Below are positions 54,538 to 63,368 of a stretch of DNA of 64,000 bases, piece by piece; the stretch's first letter is position 1; each line of letters opens with the position of its first letter. A model generated the notes under the pieces. That model made no database searches, was not told the origin of the DNA, and saw nothing but the letters and a program-made list of their open reading frames with translations. The DNA is from Arthrobacter rhombi (GTDB taxonomy: Bacteria > Actinomycetota > Actinomycetes > Actinomycetales > Micrococcaceae), in the NCBI RefSeq assembly GCF_900163545.1, contig NZ_FUHW01000032.1, positions 1-64,000 on the forward strand, in the 5' to 3' direction. The translations under genes were made by a program, and so were the position numbers.

Positions 54538-55125
54538 ATGGAAACCAGAGGAATTGATGCCGCGATGGTAGGTGAACGCATTCGTTCCGCCCGCAAGCGG
54601 CGCGGCTGGACGCAGCTGGAACTGGCTAGGGAGGCAGGGGTTTCCAGGAAATTCCTTGGTGACCTCGAGGCTGGCCACCCCGGCGCCTCGCTGGGCTTGA
54701 CTCTCATTGTCCTGAACAAACTGGATTTGAACGTCACTGCAGGCCCTCACGAGCGCGACTTCAGGATCGACTTCGAATCCACATTGTCCCGGGGCGACTA
54801 CGATTTTGCCTTGCGCCTTCTGGGGGAATACGCCCAACGGGTCGTCGAAGAGGGGCCGTCCATGATGATCACCCGGGCGCCGCGGATCAAGGATCAGGCC
54901 TACCGTGCCGCGCTTGCCGCCATCACCCGTTGGGCAGCAGCCAAGGTTGGTTCGTGCTCTCCCCGATGGGCCAAGGACTCGAAGCCGGCATCCAGCCCGA
55001 TGTTCCCCTCAGAAAAACTCCACCCCATGAGCAAGGCGATGAAGGACCTGATCCGACGGGAGACGCCTCGTGAATTGGCTTCCATGAACGTCTGGATGCG
55101 GGAGAGGGACCTGACTCGCGCATGA
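54538..55125 (+). CDS. XRE-family antitoxin-like regulator
   Basis: A 195-aa protein with an N-terminal XRE HTH (residues 11-65; VGERIRSARKRRGWTQLELA, then VSRKFLGDLEAG) and a ~120-aa C-terminal domain (SMMITRAPRIKDQAYRAALA..., ending VWMRERDLTRA) of the type that partners DUF6036 nucleotidyltransferases. Its stop overlaps the next start (ATGA), the classic antitoxin-first layout. A perfect palindrome sits in its promoter. Since the toxin is frameshifted, the antitoxin may be an orphan. Confidence 0.8.
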   Translation: METRGIDAAMVGERIRSARKRRGWTQLELAREAGVSRKFLGDLEAGHPGASLGLTLIVLNKLDLNVTAGPHERDFRIDFESTLSRGDYDFALRLLGEYAQRVVEEGPSMMITRAPRIKDQAYRAALAAITRWAAAKVGSCSPRWAKDSKPASSPMFPSEKLHPMSKAMKDLIRRETPRELASMNVWMRERDLTRA

Positions 55126-55684
55126 GCATGCCGGGATTCACCCGAGAAGCAATCCTTGGGCTACTCGTTGAGCTCGAATCCCGGCTCGAGAAGCGTGGCG
55201 TCGCCAGGACATTCAGATCGTTGGCGGTGCCGCGCTGATCCTTCACGGTCTATTGGAACGCTCGACCGAAGACATCGACGCCCGGTACTCCAACAAGATC
55301 ATCGACGAGGTCGCCACAGAAATGGCCGCTGAGTACGTGCTGCCAGCGCGTTGGTTGAATTCCCATGCCACGGCTTTCATCCCGGACGGTGCCGAGTGGG
55401 CCGCGAACATTCCTGGAACACCTGCCGCCGTATCGCTGGCTGACTTGCCAACGCTGGCCGCCATGAAACTCGCAGCTGAACGTAGCAAGGATATCGAGGA
55501 CCTCGAACGCGTGGCCAGCGCGCTGGATATAGACACTCCCGAGGAGCTCGTTGATCTCGCCTACGAGAAGTACGGCGAAGAATCCATCCCCTTGTCAGCA
55601 GGACGAGAAAACTACTTGATCGTCGCCGGAGAGGCTCTCGCGGCAGCCCGGGCATTTCGCGTTCGCGGAGACTACCGGCGCTAG
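55122..55684 (+). pseudogene. Frameshifted DUF6036-type nucleotidyltransferase toxin
   Basis: From ATG 55122 the frame reads MSMPGFTREAILGLLVELES, runs through EKRGVA and stops after 37 codons. One base out of phase, the sequence continues as DIQIVGGAALILHGLLERST and EDIDARYSNKI to a normal stop at 55684. The join falls near 55205-55210, exactly where the GG-x-x-L catalytic loop of the nucleotidyltransferase starts. A single missing base explains it. The downstream part keeps the GGA and ED-D residues. It could be a real mutation or a base-calling error; no slippery site is seen. Confidence 0.8.
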
Positions 55685-55790
55685 TCCGGTTCCGCGTCGG
55701 TCATCCAAGCCTGCTTTTTCACCAAGTAATGTCCACCAACGTGGATCGAGTTGGGCAACGCACCGGACCCGTCAGTGCTTGAATGGTGCT

Positions 55791-57275
55791 GTGACCCCTT
55801 CCCCTGCCGACCCCGACGAGACGCCTTATGTTCCGGATCCGCGCCGGTGGCGCATCCTCATCGTCCTGCTGGTCACGATGTTCATGTCGTTGGTCGGCGT
55901 CAGCATCGTCAATGTTGCCCTGCCCTCCATCCAATCCGGCCTCGACGCCTCGCAATCGGATCTTCAGTGGGTCCTCTCGGGCTACGCCCTGACCTTCGGT
56001 GTCGTGTTGGTCGCCGCCGGCCGTGCCGGGGACATCCTGGGCCGGGGGCCGTTGTTCCTGGCCGGGGTCACGGTCTTTACCCTTTCGGCGGTCGCTGCCG
56101 GCCTGGCCCCGGACCCGACGAGCCTGAACATTGCCCGGTTCGTCCAAGGCGTCGGCTCCGGGCTGCTGAACCCCCAGGTCGTGGGGATGATCCAGCAATA
56201 CTTCAGGGGCCGCGAACGCGGGCGGGCCTTCGGGGCCCTGGGCAGCGTGGTCGGGGTCTCGGTGGCCTTCGGGCCGTTGATGGGCGGCCTGATCATCGAG
56301 ACCTTCGGTGCCGAAACCGGGTGGCGTTGGACCTTCCTGGTCAACGTTCCGGTGGGGATCGTCGCGGTGGTGCTGGCGCTTAAATGGTTCCCGCGGCCGC
56401 TCCTGATCCGTCGCAGTGCGGCACCGAAGACCGGCAAGGAACTCTCGAGCGTTCAACCGAAACAAAAATTCGATTTGGACCCGGTGGGTGCTCTGCTGTT
56501 GGGGTTCAGCGTGTTGGGTCTGCTGCTGCCCTTCGTCGAGTCGGAGGGCTCTGCGTGGGCGTGGCTGCTGCTGCCGGTGGGAATGGCCCTGCTGGGACTG
56601 TGGATCATGTGGGAGCGGTCCTATAAACAGCGCGGCGGTAGCCCCATGGTCGATTTGGAACTCTTCAGGACCCGCAGCTTCACCTTGGGGACCATTATTG
56701 CCGGACTGTATTTCCTGGGGGTGACGAGCGTTTGGGTGCTGATCGCCCTCTACGTGCAGGACGGTTTGGGGCTCAGCGCCCTCCAGACGGGCCTGCTGGG
56801 TCTTCCCGCGGCACTGCTGGCAGCGGTGAGTTCGAACTGGGCCGGGAAACGTGTCATGGATTTCGGGCGGAAGATTGTCATCGGTGGCATTATCAGTGCC
56901 TTCGTGGGGCTGTTGCTCACGGTCCTGGTCGTCCAACTGGAAGCGGCAGGCATCCTGAGTATCTGGTGGCTGTTGGGTTCGATGTGCTTTGTGGGCCTGG
57001 GGCAGGGGTCAATTATTTCCCCCAACCAGGCGCTGACCCTGGCCGAGGTCCCGCAAGAATATGCTGGCAGCGCCGGGGGAGTGCTGCAAACCGGCCAGCG
57101 CATCGGGACCGCGGTGGGGCTGGCCCTGGTTACTGCCGTGTTCTTCGCGATCCTGGCGCTCACGGATTGGACGACAGCCTTCACCGCGGCATTCTCGGTG
57201 ATCGGGATCGTGGTGCTGGTGACGCTGGCCGTTGCCTTGGCGGATCAGCGTCGACGGCAACAGCAGCCCGTCTAG
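55791..57275 (+). CDS. DHA2 family (EmrB/QacA-type) MFS drug transporter
   Basis: A 494-aa transporter with 14 helices. Motifs: MSLVGVSIVNVALPSIQSGL in helix 1, QWVLSGYALTFGVVLVAAGR, and the loop RGRERGRAFGALGSVVGVS. The start is unsure: GTG 55791 gives a typical hydrophilic N-terminus, while TTG 55779 adds four residues; neither has a clear ribosome binding site. The C-terminus ends in a basic tail. Convergent with, and overlapping by 4 nt, the hydrolase gene. Confidence 0.9.
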   Translation: MTPSPADPDETPYVPDPRRWRILIVLLVTMFMSLVGVSIVNVALPSIQSGLDASQSDLQWVLSGYALTFGVVLVAAGRAGDILGRGPLFLAGVTVFTLSAVAAGLAPDPTSLNIARFVQGVGSGLLNPQVVGMIQQYFRGRERGRAFGALGSVVGVSVAFGPLMGGLIIETFGAETGWRWTFLVNVPVGIVAVVLALKWFPRPLLIRRSAAPKTGKELSSVQPKQKFDLDPVGALLLGFSVLGLLLPFVESEGSAWAWLLLPVGMALLGLWIMWERSYKQRGGSPMVDLELFRTRSFTLGTIIAGLYFLGVTSVWVLIALYVQDGLGLSALQTGLLGLPAALLAAVSSNWAGKRVMDFGRKIVIGGIISAFVGLLLTVLVVQLEAAGILSIWWLLGSMCFVGLGQGSIISPNQALTLAEVPQEYAGSAGGVLQTGQRIGTAVGLALVTAVFFAILALTDWTTAFTAAFSVIGIVVLVTLAVALADQRRRQQQPV

Positions 57276-58195
57276 GTGCCCAGCCCGGCTAGGAATTCCT
57301 GCGTGGCCCCCAGGATTTGCTCCTGCGCCGAGGCCCGGCCGGTCTGCGGGGTTCCATCCCCGGGTTGGGGACCGTAGTTCCCGAAGTAGGCATGGATGCC
57401 CCCGTCGATAACCACTGAGGTGGTGGGCCGGGGGAGGAGCGGTACGGCGTCGCGGACCGTGGCAGGTGTACTCAGGCCGTCGTCGGATCCCGAGATGCTC
57501 AGGCCGGACAGCCGGTCGATTCGGGAAAGGTCCGAAACGGGGTAGGAACCCCACAGGATGAGCCCGGAGACTTGTGGCTCGTCCTCGGCGAAAATTCCTG
57601 CTGAAACCCCGCCGAGGGAATGGCCGCCCACGGCCCAACGGGTGATCAGTGGATGTTTGGACAGCAGTGGGCCGGCTTGGCCGGAATCGATGATCGACAG
57701 TCCCAAGGGCTCCTTGAGGATGACCACCGTGATTCCCTCTGCTGCCAGGGGTGCCAATAGATCGCGGTAGGCCAACGCCTCCACCCGCGCACCAGGGTAG
57801 AAGACGAAACCAGTCGAGGAAGCGTTGGGCGCGCTCAGAGTGATGCTAGTGGGGCTCTCGCGCATCACGACGCCGTCAGGTAGCCCCTGTTCCAGAGCGA
57901 CCGCCCTGAAGGGATTGAGCCAGAGGAGTCCGGCCAGCAGCATCAAGACCAGGGTGCGGATGGCCACTGCCCCGATCAGGTGCAAGACACGGCGTTTCGG
58001 ATGAGATCTGGCCGATCGGCTGCGGCCTATGAACAGGACGGTGGCCCAGATGATGCCGCCGAGCAGTGCCACGGCACAGAGCGCCGGGAGCAGCGGATGT
58101 CCACGCAATACGGCAGGATTGTCCAGCAGCATCCACGCGGGGATACCCACCAGGGCCAGGATGCATGCGCCGGAATAGAGCCGAAGGAGCCTCAT
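57272..58195 (-). CDS. Membrane-anchored alpha/beta hydrolase
   Basis: A 307-aa protein with three N-terminal hydrophobic helices (about 3-24, 33-55 and 70-92) followed by an extracytoplasmic alpha/beta hydrolase domain with the nucleophile elbow VGGHSLGGVSAG, an acid in SISGSDDGLSTP, and His in GGIHAYFGNYG. This matches the fold-5 (PF12695-like) group. ATG 58195 is chosen because the longer frame from 58246 overlaps the hpaD terminator. Substrate unknown. Confidence 0.85.
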   Translation of the reverse strand: MRLLRLYSGACILALVGIPAWMLLDNPAVLRGHPLLPALCAVALLGGIIWATVLFIGRSRSARSHPKRRVLHLIGAVAIRTLVLMLLAGLLWLNPFRAVALEQGLPDGVVMRESPTSITLSAPNASSTGFVFYPGARVEALAYRDLLAPLAAEGITVVILKEPLGLSIIDSGQAGPLLSKHPLITRWAVGGHSLGGVSAGIFAEDEPQVSGLILWGSYPVSDLSRIDRLSGLSISGSDDGLSTPATVRDAVPLLPRPTTSVVIDGGIHAYFGNYGPQPGDGTPQTGRASAQEQILGATQEFLAGLGT

Positions 58196-58229
58196 AGGTT
58201 CACAGCCTAGCGGGGCAGGAACACGGAAA

Positions 58230-58260
58230 AGGGGTGCGACGTCCATGACGCCGCACCCCT
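58230..58260 (-). terminator. Terminator of the hpa operon
   Basis: AGGGGTGCG-ACGT-CATG-ACG-CCGCACCCCT: a ~13-bp GC stem with one mismatch, just after the hpaD stop. On the minus strand it is followed by TTTTCC. Suitable end of the leftward catabolic operon. Confidence 0.75.
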
Positions 58261-58272
58261 GGTTCCCGGGTT

Positions 58273-59370
58273 TTAGAGCTGGTGGCCCATCTTGAAACCG
58301 ACGTCCTCGCCCGGCTCCTCGGTTGCTCCGTCCCCGGGAGCCCGGGTGTAGGAGAAACCGTCGGCACCGACGGTCACCGCCATCTCGGACTTGTCCTCAC
58401 GGATGGTGACCGGCTGCGGGTTGCCGTCCAGGTCCAGGACCAGGGAGGCCTCGGTGTACCAGGAGGGGACCACTGCGTTGCCCCACCAGTCGCGACGCTG
58501 GTTATCGTGCACATCCCAGGTGATCGTGGGGTTATCGGGATCCCCGGTGTAGTAGTCCTGCGTGTAGATCTCGATCCGGTGGTCGTCCGGATCCAGGATG
58601 TACAGGTAGAAGGCGTTGGACACCCCATGCCGGCCGGGGCCGCGTTCGATCCTGTCGGAAATGCGCAGGGCGCCCATCTTGTCGCAGATCTGGATGATGT
58701 TGTGCTTCTCGTGGGTGGCGAAAGCGACGTGGTGCATCCGCGGTCCATCCCCACCGGTCAGGGCCGTGTCATGGACCGTCTGCTTGCGGTGCATCCAGGC
58801 CGCATAAGTGACGCCATCGGCGTCTTGGATGTCCTCCGAGACGCGGAAGCCCAGCCCCTCCAGGTAGTCGCGGCCCCGCGGGACATCGGGGGTGACCTGG
58901 TTGAAGTGGTCCAGACGAACCAGCTCACCGGCGGAGTAGAGGTCGTAGCGCTGGTGCAGACGCTCGACATGCTCGACGTCGTAGAAGAACTCGTAGGGGA
59001 AACCCAGCGGGTCCTCCACCCGGACCGAGTCGCCGATGCCCCGGACGAACCCGTCCTGGCGGCGTTCGGTGCGGCAGCCGAGTTCCTTGAAGTAGGCCTC
59101 GGCGGCGTCGACCTCTGCCGGTGACTTCACCCGGTAGGCGAAGGCTGCCACGGCGGCCACCGGCCCCAGAGTCAGCACCAGGTTGTGGTGGATGAACTCC
59201 TCGAAGGAACGCAGGTAGATGGCGTGCTCGTCCTCGTAGGTCACGTGCAGGCCCAGCAGGTCCACATAGAATTCGCGGGAGCGGGCCAGATCGGTGACCA
59301 CGATCTCCATATAGGCACAGCGCACGATATCCGGTGCGGGAACTGAGGTGGTGACGGTTGAGATGCTCAT
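58273..59370 (-). CDS. hpaD: 3,4-dihydroxyphenylacetate 2,3-dioxygenase
   Basis: Extradiol ring-cleaving enzyme that converts homoprotocatechuate to 5-carboxymethyl-2-hydroxymuconate semialdehyde. The 365-aa product is the type I (vicinal oxygen chelate) form known from Brevibacterium and Arthrobacter. Metal ligands are visible: His in RLDHFNQVTPDV, His in MHHVAFATHEKHN, and Glu in HRIEIYTQDYYTGDPDNP; the C-terminal lid is WWGNAVVPSWYTEAS. AAGGAACC precedes the ATG. Last gene of the operon. Confidence 0.96.
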   Translation of the reverse strand: MSISTVTTSVPAPDIVRCAYMEIVVTDLARSREFYVDLLGLHVTYEDEHAIYLRSFEEFIHHNLVLTLGPVAAVAAFAYRVKSPAEVDAAEAYFKELGCRTERRQDGFVRGIGDSVRVEDPLGFPYEFFYDVEHVERLHQRYDLYSAGELVRLDHFNQVTPDVPRGRDYLEGLGFRVSEDIQDADGVTYAAWMHRKQTVHDTALTGGDGPRMHHVAFATHEKHNIIQICDKMGALRISDRIERGPGRHGVSNAFYLYILDPDDHRIEIYTQDYYTGDPDNPTITWDVHDNQRRDWWGNAVVPSWYTEASLVLDLDGNPQPVTIREDKSEMAVTVGADGFSYTRAPGDGATEEPGEDVGFKMGHQL

Positions 59371-59417
59371 GATGGTTCCTTAGGAAGTGGGGTCAACGGC
59401 GGCGTCGTTGCCGGCGT

Positions 59418-60923
59418 TCAGGCGCCGAACTTGGGGGTGTGGACCTCGCCGAGCGTGATGTGCACAGCCTGCTGATCGGTGTAGAAATCGATCGAACGGT
59501 AGCCGCCCTCATGGCCCAGGCCAGAGGACTTCACGCCCCCGAAGGGGGAACGCAGGTCACGCACGTTATGGCTGTTGAGCCACACCATGCCGGCCTCGAC
59601 CGCCTGAGCGAAGTTGTGGCTGCGCTTGAGGTCGTTGGTCCACACATAGGCGGCCAGCCCGTACTTGGTGTTATTCGCCAGTTCCAGGGCCTCCTCCTCG
59701 GTGTCGAAGGGAGTGATCGCCACGACGGGTCCGAAGATCTCCTCCTGGAAGATCCGAGCGTCGGGGGCCACGTCGACGAAGACCGTCGGGGCGATGTAGG
59801 AACCGTTTTCCTGGCCTTCGGGAAGGTCTTCGGGGCGGCCACCGCCGGCCACGAGCCGGCCTTCGGATTTGCCGATCTCGACGTAGGACATGACCTTGTC
59901 ATAGTGCTCCGGGTGTACGAGCGCTCCGACCTCGGTGGCGGGATCGTGGGGGTCGCCCACCACGATGTTCTTCGCACGGGCCGCGTAGGCCTCGACGAAC
60001 TGGTCGTAGATCCCGCGCTGGACCAGGATGCGCGAACCGGCCGTGCAGCGCTCGCCGTTCAGCGAGAATACCCCGAAGACGGTGGAGTCGATGGCCGCAT
60101 CGAAGTCCGCGTCGTCGAACACGATGGCGGGGGACTTGCCACCGAGTTCCATCGACATGCCCTTCAGGCCCTCAGCACAATTGCGGAAGATCGTCTGGCC
60201 GGTGGTGGATTCGCCGGTGAAGGAGATCAGCGGGACCTGGGGGTGCTTCACCAGTGCGTCCCCTGCGGATTCGCCGAAGCCGTTGACCAGGTTGAAGACG
60301 CCTTCGGGCAAGCCCGCCTCTTCGAAGATCTTCGCCCACAGCGAGGCCGAGAGCGGAGTGAATTCGGCGGGCTTCAGGACCACGGTGCAACCCGAGGCGA
60401 TGGAGGGGGCCAGCTTCCAGGATTCGAGCATGAACGGGGTGTTCCAGGGGGTGATGAGCCCTGCGACGCCGATCGGCTTGCGGTTCACATAGTTCAACTG
60501 TGCCCCGGGGACCTTCAGCGCGTTATCGTGCTGGGCAACGATCAGGTCGGCGAAGAACCGGAAGTTCTCGGCAGCGCGCTGGGCCTGGCCACGCGCCTGG
60601 GTGATCGGCAGACCGGTATCGAAGGTCTCCATCTCGGCCAGACGGTCCTCCTGGGCGACGACGGCGTCGGCGATCGCGTAGAGGACCTTGGCCCGGGCGC
60701 GGGGCTTCATGGTTGGCCAGGGGCCGTGGGTGAAGGCTTCACGGGCGGCGGCGACAGCTGCGTCGATGTCTGCCTGCTGACCGGAAGCGGCAGTGGCGTA
60801 GGTGGTGTTGGTGACCGGGTCGAGGACCTCGAAGGTCTCGCCGCCGACGGAATCGACGAACTTCCCGCCAATATAATGCTGCAGGTGGGTGGGCAGGTTT
60901 TCGGGGACGAAATGCTTGCTCAA
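59418..60923 (-). CDS. hpaE: 5-carboxymethyl-2-hydroxymuconate semialdehyde dehydrogenase
   Basis: NAD-dependent aldehyde dehydrogenase that oxidises the ring-cleavage product. The 501-aa product has the catalytic Glu in MELGGKSPAIVFDDAD and Cys in NGERCTAGSRILVQ, plus GLITPWNTPFMLESWKLAP for cofactor binding. GGAAGGAAC lies before the ATG. The hpaD start follows 47 nt later. Assignment to HpaE rather than another ALDH rests on the neighbours. Confidence 0.94.
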   Translation of the reverse strand: MSKHFVPENLPTHLQHYIGGKFVDSVGGETFEVLDPVTNTTYATAASGQQADIDAAVAAAREAFTHGPWPTMKPRARAKVLYAIADAVVAQEDRLAEMETFDTGLPITQARGQAQRAAENFRFFADLIVAQHDNALKVPGAQLNYVNRKPIGVAGLITPWNTPFMLESWKLAPSIASGCTVVLKPAEFTPLSASLWAKIFEEAGLPEGVFNLVNGFGESAGDALVKHPQVPLISFTGESTTGQTIFRNCAEGLKGMSMELGGKSPAIVFDDADFDAAIDSTVFGVFSLNGERCTAGSRILVQRGIYDQFVEAYAARAKNIVVGDPHDPATEVGALVHPEHYDKVMSYVEIGKSEGRLVAGGGRPEDLPEGQENGSYIAPTVFVDVAPDARIFQEEIFGPVVAITPFDTEEEALELANNTKYGLAAYVWTNDLKRSHNFAQAVEAGMVWLNSHNVRDLRSPFGGVKSSGLGHEGGYRSIDFYTDQQAVHITLGEVHTPKFGA

Positions 60924-60950
60924 GGGGTGTTCCTTCCGTGGACGGATGGT

Positions 60951-61613
60951 TTAGAGGGCCGACGGCGGTTGGCCGGCGGCTGCGAGGTAGGCGTTGAGGG
61001 TGTTGGTGCGGTGGGCGCGGGCCGCTTTTTCGATCTCTTCGGCCGGGGCCCCGGTGGCGAGGAGATCCAGCAGGGCATCATGTTCGGCCACCGAATGATG
61101 TGCCCGGCCGGGAATCTGGCCGAAGGACGTCGAACGCATGGCAGCCAATCGGGCCCAGCCACGATGGACGAGGTCCAGGATGTGTGGATTGGGGCAGTTT
61201 TCGTAGAGCACCGCATGGAACTGGTTGTTCAGCTCGGTGAAGCGGCGCGGATCAAAGTCCGTGAGTGTCCGGCGCAGGGATTCGTTGATCTCCCGGGCCC
61301 GGGCCAGGTCTTCGGTGCTCAGCAGCGGGGCGGCCAGGGCGGTGGCCGCCCCTTCGATGATCGAGAGGGTCTGCATGGTGTGCAGATACAGGTCGGTATC
61401 CAGCGAGGCGACGGTGGCCCCGACATTGCGTTCGAAACGGACCAGGCCCTCGGCCTCGAGTTTGCGGATCGCCTCCCGCACCGGGACCACACTGCAGCCC
61501 AGTTCCGCGGCGATGGTCCCCAGGACCAGGCGGTAGCCAGGTACCAGGGCGCCGGAGGCGATCCGGTCACTGAGCAGGGTGTAGGCCTGCTCGGATTTAC
61601 TCGTGGCAATCAC
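60951..61613 (-). CDS. GntR family (FCD) transcriptional regulator
   Basis: A 220-aa repressor: N-terminal winged helix (LSDRIASGALVPGYRLVLGT, then LGCSVVPVREAIRKLEAEGL) and C-terminal FCD effector domain with Asp/His metal-type ligands (FTELNNQFHAVLYE, HHSVAEHDALLDLLA). It sits inside the catabolic operon, 6 nt after the fusion gene, so it should be autoregulated. The palindrome TCGTATACGA in the operon promoter fits the FCD-type GntR consensus. Confidence 0.92.
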   Translation of the reverse strand: MIATSKSEQAYTLLSDRIASGALVPGYRLVLGTIAAELGCSVVPVREAIRKLEAEGLVRFERNVGATVASLDTDLYLHTMQTLSIIEGAATALAAPLLSTEDLARAREINESLRRTLTDFDPRRFTELNNQFHAVLYENCPNPHILDLVHRGWARLAAMRSTSFGQIPGRAHHSVAEHDALLDLLATGAPAEEIEKAARAHRTNTLNAYLAAAGQPPSAL

Positions 61614-61619
61614 GGGGTC

Positions 61620-63197
61620 CTACTTCGGGTCGAGGCCGACGGTGGAACCGCCGGAGGCGATCCAGGCGTCGTACATGGATTTCCAGGCGGCGTTCATCGG
61701 GAACAGTCCCTCGACCTGGTGTCCCTGCCGGACCTGTTCGAAGGTGAACTCGTCCTTGCGTTCCTGCTCCATCGCCTCGTCGGCGACCTGCTCGGCCAGT
61801 GCCGGCGGGATGACCAGGATGCCGTCGTCGTCGGCGACGATGATGTCCCCCGGCTGCACGGTCGTGCCGCCGCAGGCAATGGTGAGGTCGGTATCCCACG
61901 GCACATGCTTGCGGCCCAGGACCGCCGGGTGGGCGCCGCTGTAATAGGCGGGGATCTCCAGTTCGGAGACTGCCGTGAGGTCACGGACCCCACCATCGGT
62001 GATGATGGCCGCCGCGCCGCGGACCTGGGCGCGCAGGCCCAGGATATCGCCCAGGGTGCCGGAGCCCTTTTCGCCGCGGGCCTCCATGACCAGGATCTCG
62101 CCCTCGTTCACCGAGTCGATGGCCCGCTTCTGGGCGTTGAAGCCACCACCGTGGGACTTGAACAGGTCCTCGCGGTTGGGGACGAAGCGCAGGGTCCGCG
62201 CGGTGCCGATGACCTTGCGTCCGGTCTTGGTCGGGTGCAGGCCATCGATCGAGACGTTGTTCAGCCCGTGCTTGCGCAGCGTGGCGGAGATCGTGGCGGT
62301 GGCCACGGCGTTCAGCTTCGCCTTGAGCTCATCGGTGAGGACGACGGCAGGAGACTGCTCGGTGGAGTCGTCGGCTGCGGGGGAGAGGGCTCCGGCGGTG
62401 GAGGCTGCCTCGCGGGAGCCGTAGGCGTCGATGAGGTCGGTTTCGGAGAGCCGGGGCTGATTCCCGAAGCTGCCCATCGCCGTGGTGCCCTGGGTGACCG
62501 GGGTGGACAGCCGGCCGGTGCTCAGGCCCGAGGCCGGGTCGTCGACCTCGACCTCGACGGTATCCCCGGGGACGATGACCGAGGAGCCGGCGGGGGTGCC
62601 GGTGAGGATGACGTCCCCGGGTTCCAGCGTCATCAGCTGGGAGAGGTCGGCGACCATGCGGGCGAAGTCGAAGATCAGTCCCGCGGTGGTGTCGTCCTGG
62701 ACGAGTTCGTCGTTGACCCAGGTGCGGATGCGCAGGTTCGACGGGTCGATGGAGGCCGCCGGCAGAAGGGCCGGGCCGATGGGGGTGAAGCCGTCGCCGG
62801 ATTTGGAGCGGACGTTGGAGCCTTTATCCGCGTATTTCATGTCGTAGACGCCCAGATCGTTCGACGCGGTGACCCCGCCGACGTGGGCCCAGGCCTGATC
62901 GGGGGAGACCCGGCGGGCCGTGGTGCCGATGACCAAGGCGATCTCGCCTTCGAAGGCCAGGGCCTCGGTGCCGGCGGGGCGTTCGACCCCGGTGCCGGAG
63001 ACCGAAAGCGAGGAAGCGGCCTTCATGAAGTAGGAAGGATGCTCCGGGGTGCGCCCGCGCTGGGCGGCCCGGGAGGCATAGCTGAGGTGGACGGCCAGCA
63101 CCTTGCCGACCGCGTCGATCATGGACTCGTCGACCGGGACGGTCCCGGCTGCGCCCTGTTCGCCGGTGTTCGCTACGGGGTTCTGCTCCAACGCCAC
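61620..63197 (-). CDS. FAH-family decarboxylase/isomerase fused to an RraA-like aldolase domain
   Basis: A 525-aa fusion. The N-terminal half (1-245) is a fumarylacetoacetate-hydrolase-type domain (HpaG class) with ALAFEGEIALVIG and MTLEPGDVILTGTPAGSS. A Ser/Thr/Ala linker (about 270-320) joins it to an RraA / 4-hydroxy-4-methyl-2-oxoglutarate aldolase-like domain with IITDGGVRDLTAVSELEIPA, containing the Arg-Asp pair of these aldolases, and GDIIVADDDGILVIP. The GTG 63197 with AGGAGGAACC upstream is preferred; the longer frame crosses the promoter. First gene of the operon. Both activities are predicted from homology. Confidence 0.88.
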   Translation of the reverse strand: MALEQNPVANTGEQGAAGTVPVDESMIDAVGKVLAVHLSYASRAAQRGRTPEHPSYFMKAASSLSVSGTGVERPAGTEALAFEGEIALVIGTTARRVSPDQAWAHVGGVTASNDLGVYDMKYADKGSNVRSKSGDGFTPIGPALLPAASIDPSNLRIRTWVNDELVQDDTTAGLIFDFARMVADLSQLMTLEPGDVILTGTPAGSSVIVPGDTVEVEVDDPASGLSTGRLSTPVTQGTTAMGSFGNQPRLSETDLIDAYGSREAASTAGALSPAADDSTEQSPAVVLTDELKAKLNAVATATISATLRKHGLNNVSIDGLHPTKTGRKVIGTARTLRFVPNREDLFKSHGGGFNAQKRAIDSVNEGEILVMEARGEKGSGTLGDILGLRAQVRGAAAIITDGGVRDLTAVSELEIPAYYSGAHPAVLGRKHVPWDTDLTIACGGTTVQPGDIIVADDDGILVIPPALAEQVADEAMEQERKDEFTFEQVRQGHQVEGLFPMNAAWKSMYDAWIASGGSTVGLDPK

Positions 63198-63220
63198 GGT
63201 TCCTCCTGTAATGTACGAAA

Positions 63221-63262
63221 TCGTATACGATCTATCATGCCCTGTGGACCAGGTCACGTCAA
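63221..63262 (-). promoter_or_regulatory. hpa operon promoter with GntR operator
   Basis: On the minus strand: TTGACG (-35, 63262-63257), a 17-nt spacer, CATGAT (-10, 63239-63234), then the perfect palindrome TCGTATACGA (63230-63221) where transcription should start, overlapped by TACGA-AA-TCGTA. A GntR dimer bound here would block initiation. Confidence 0.75.
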
Positions 63263-63368
63263 GGACTGCAGGGCTTGTTGTTGCTCCCGTCTGTCGCGGG
63301 TCCGGCGGGGCGAGTGACGTCGTAGATGATGCGTTGTGATGCGCCGTAAACCCGCGTATCATTGGGGG

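Noticed and set aside
55122..55252. Programmed frameshifting of the toxin gene
   Set aside because: No slippery heptamer or downstream pseudoknot is evident at the junction; mutation or base-calling error is simpler.
59439..63317. A 1292-codon open frame antisense to the hpa operon
   Set aside because: It runs across four well-supported genes, has no domain similarity or ribosome binding site, and is the expected shadow of strong third-position GC bias.
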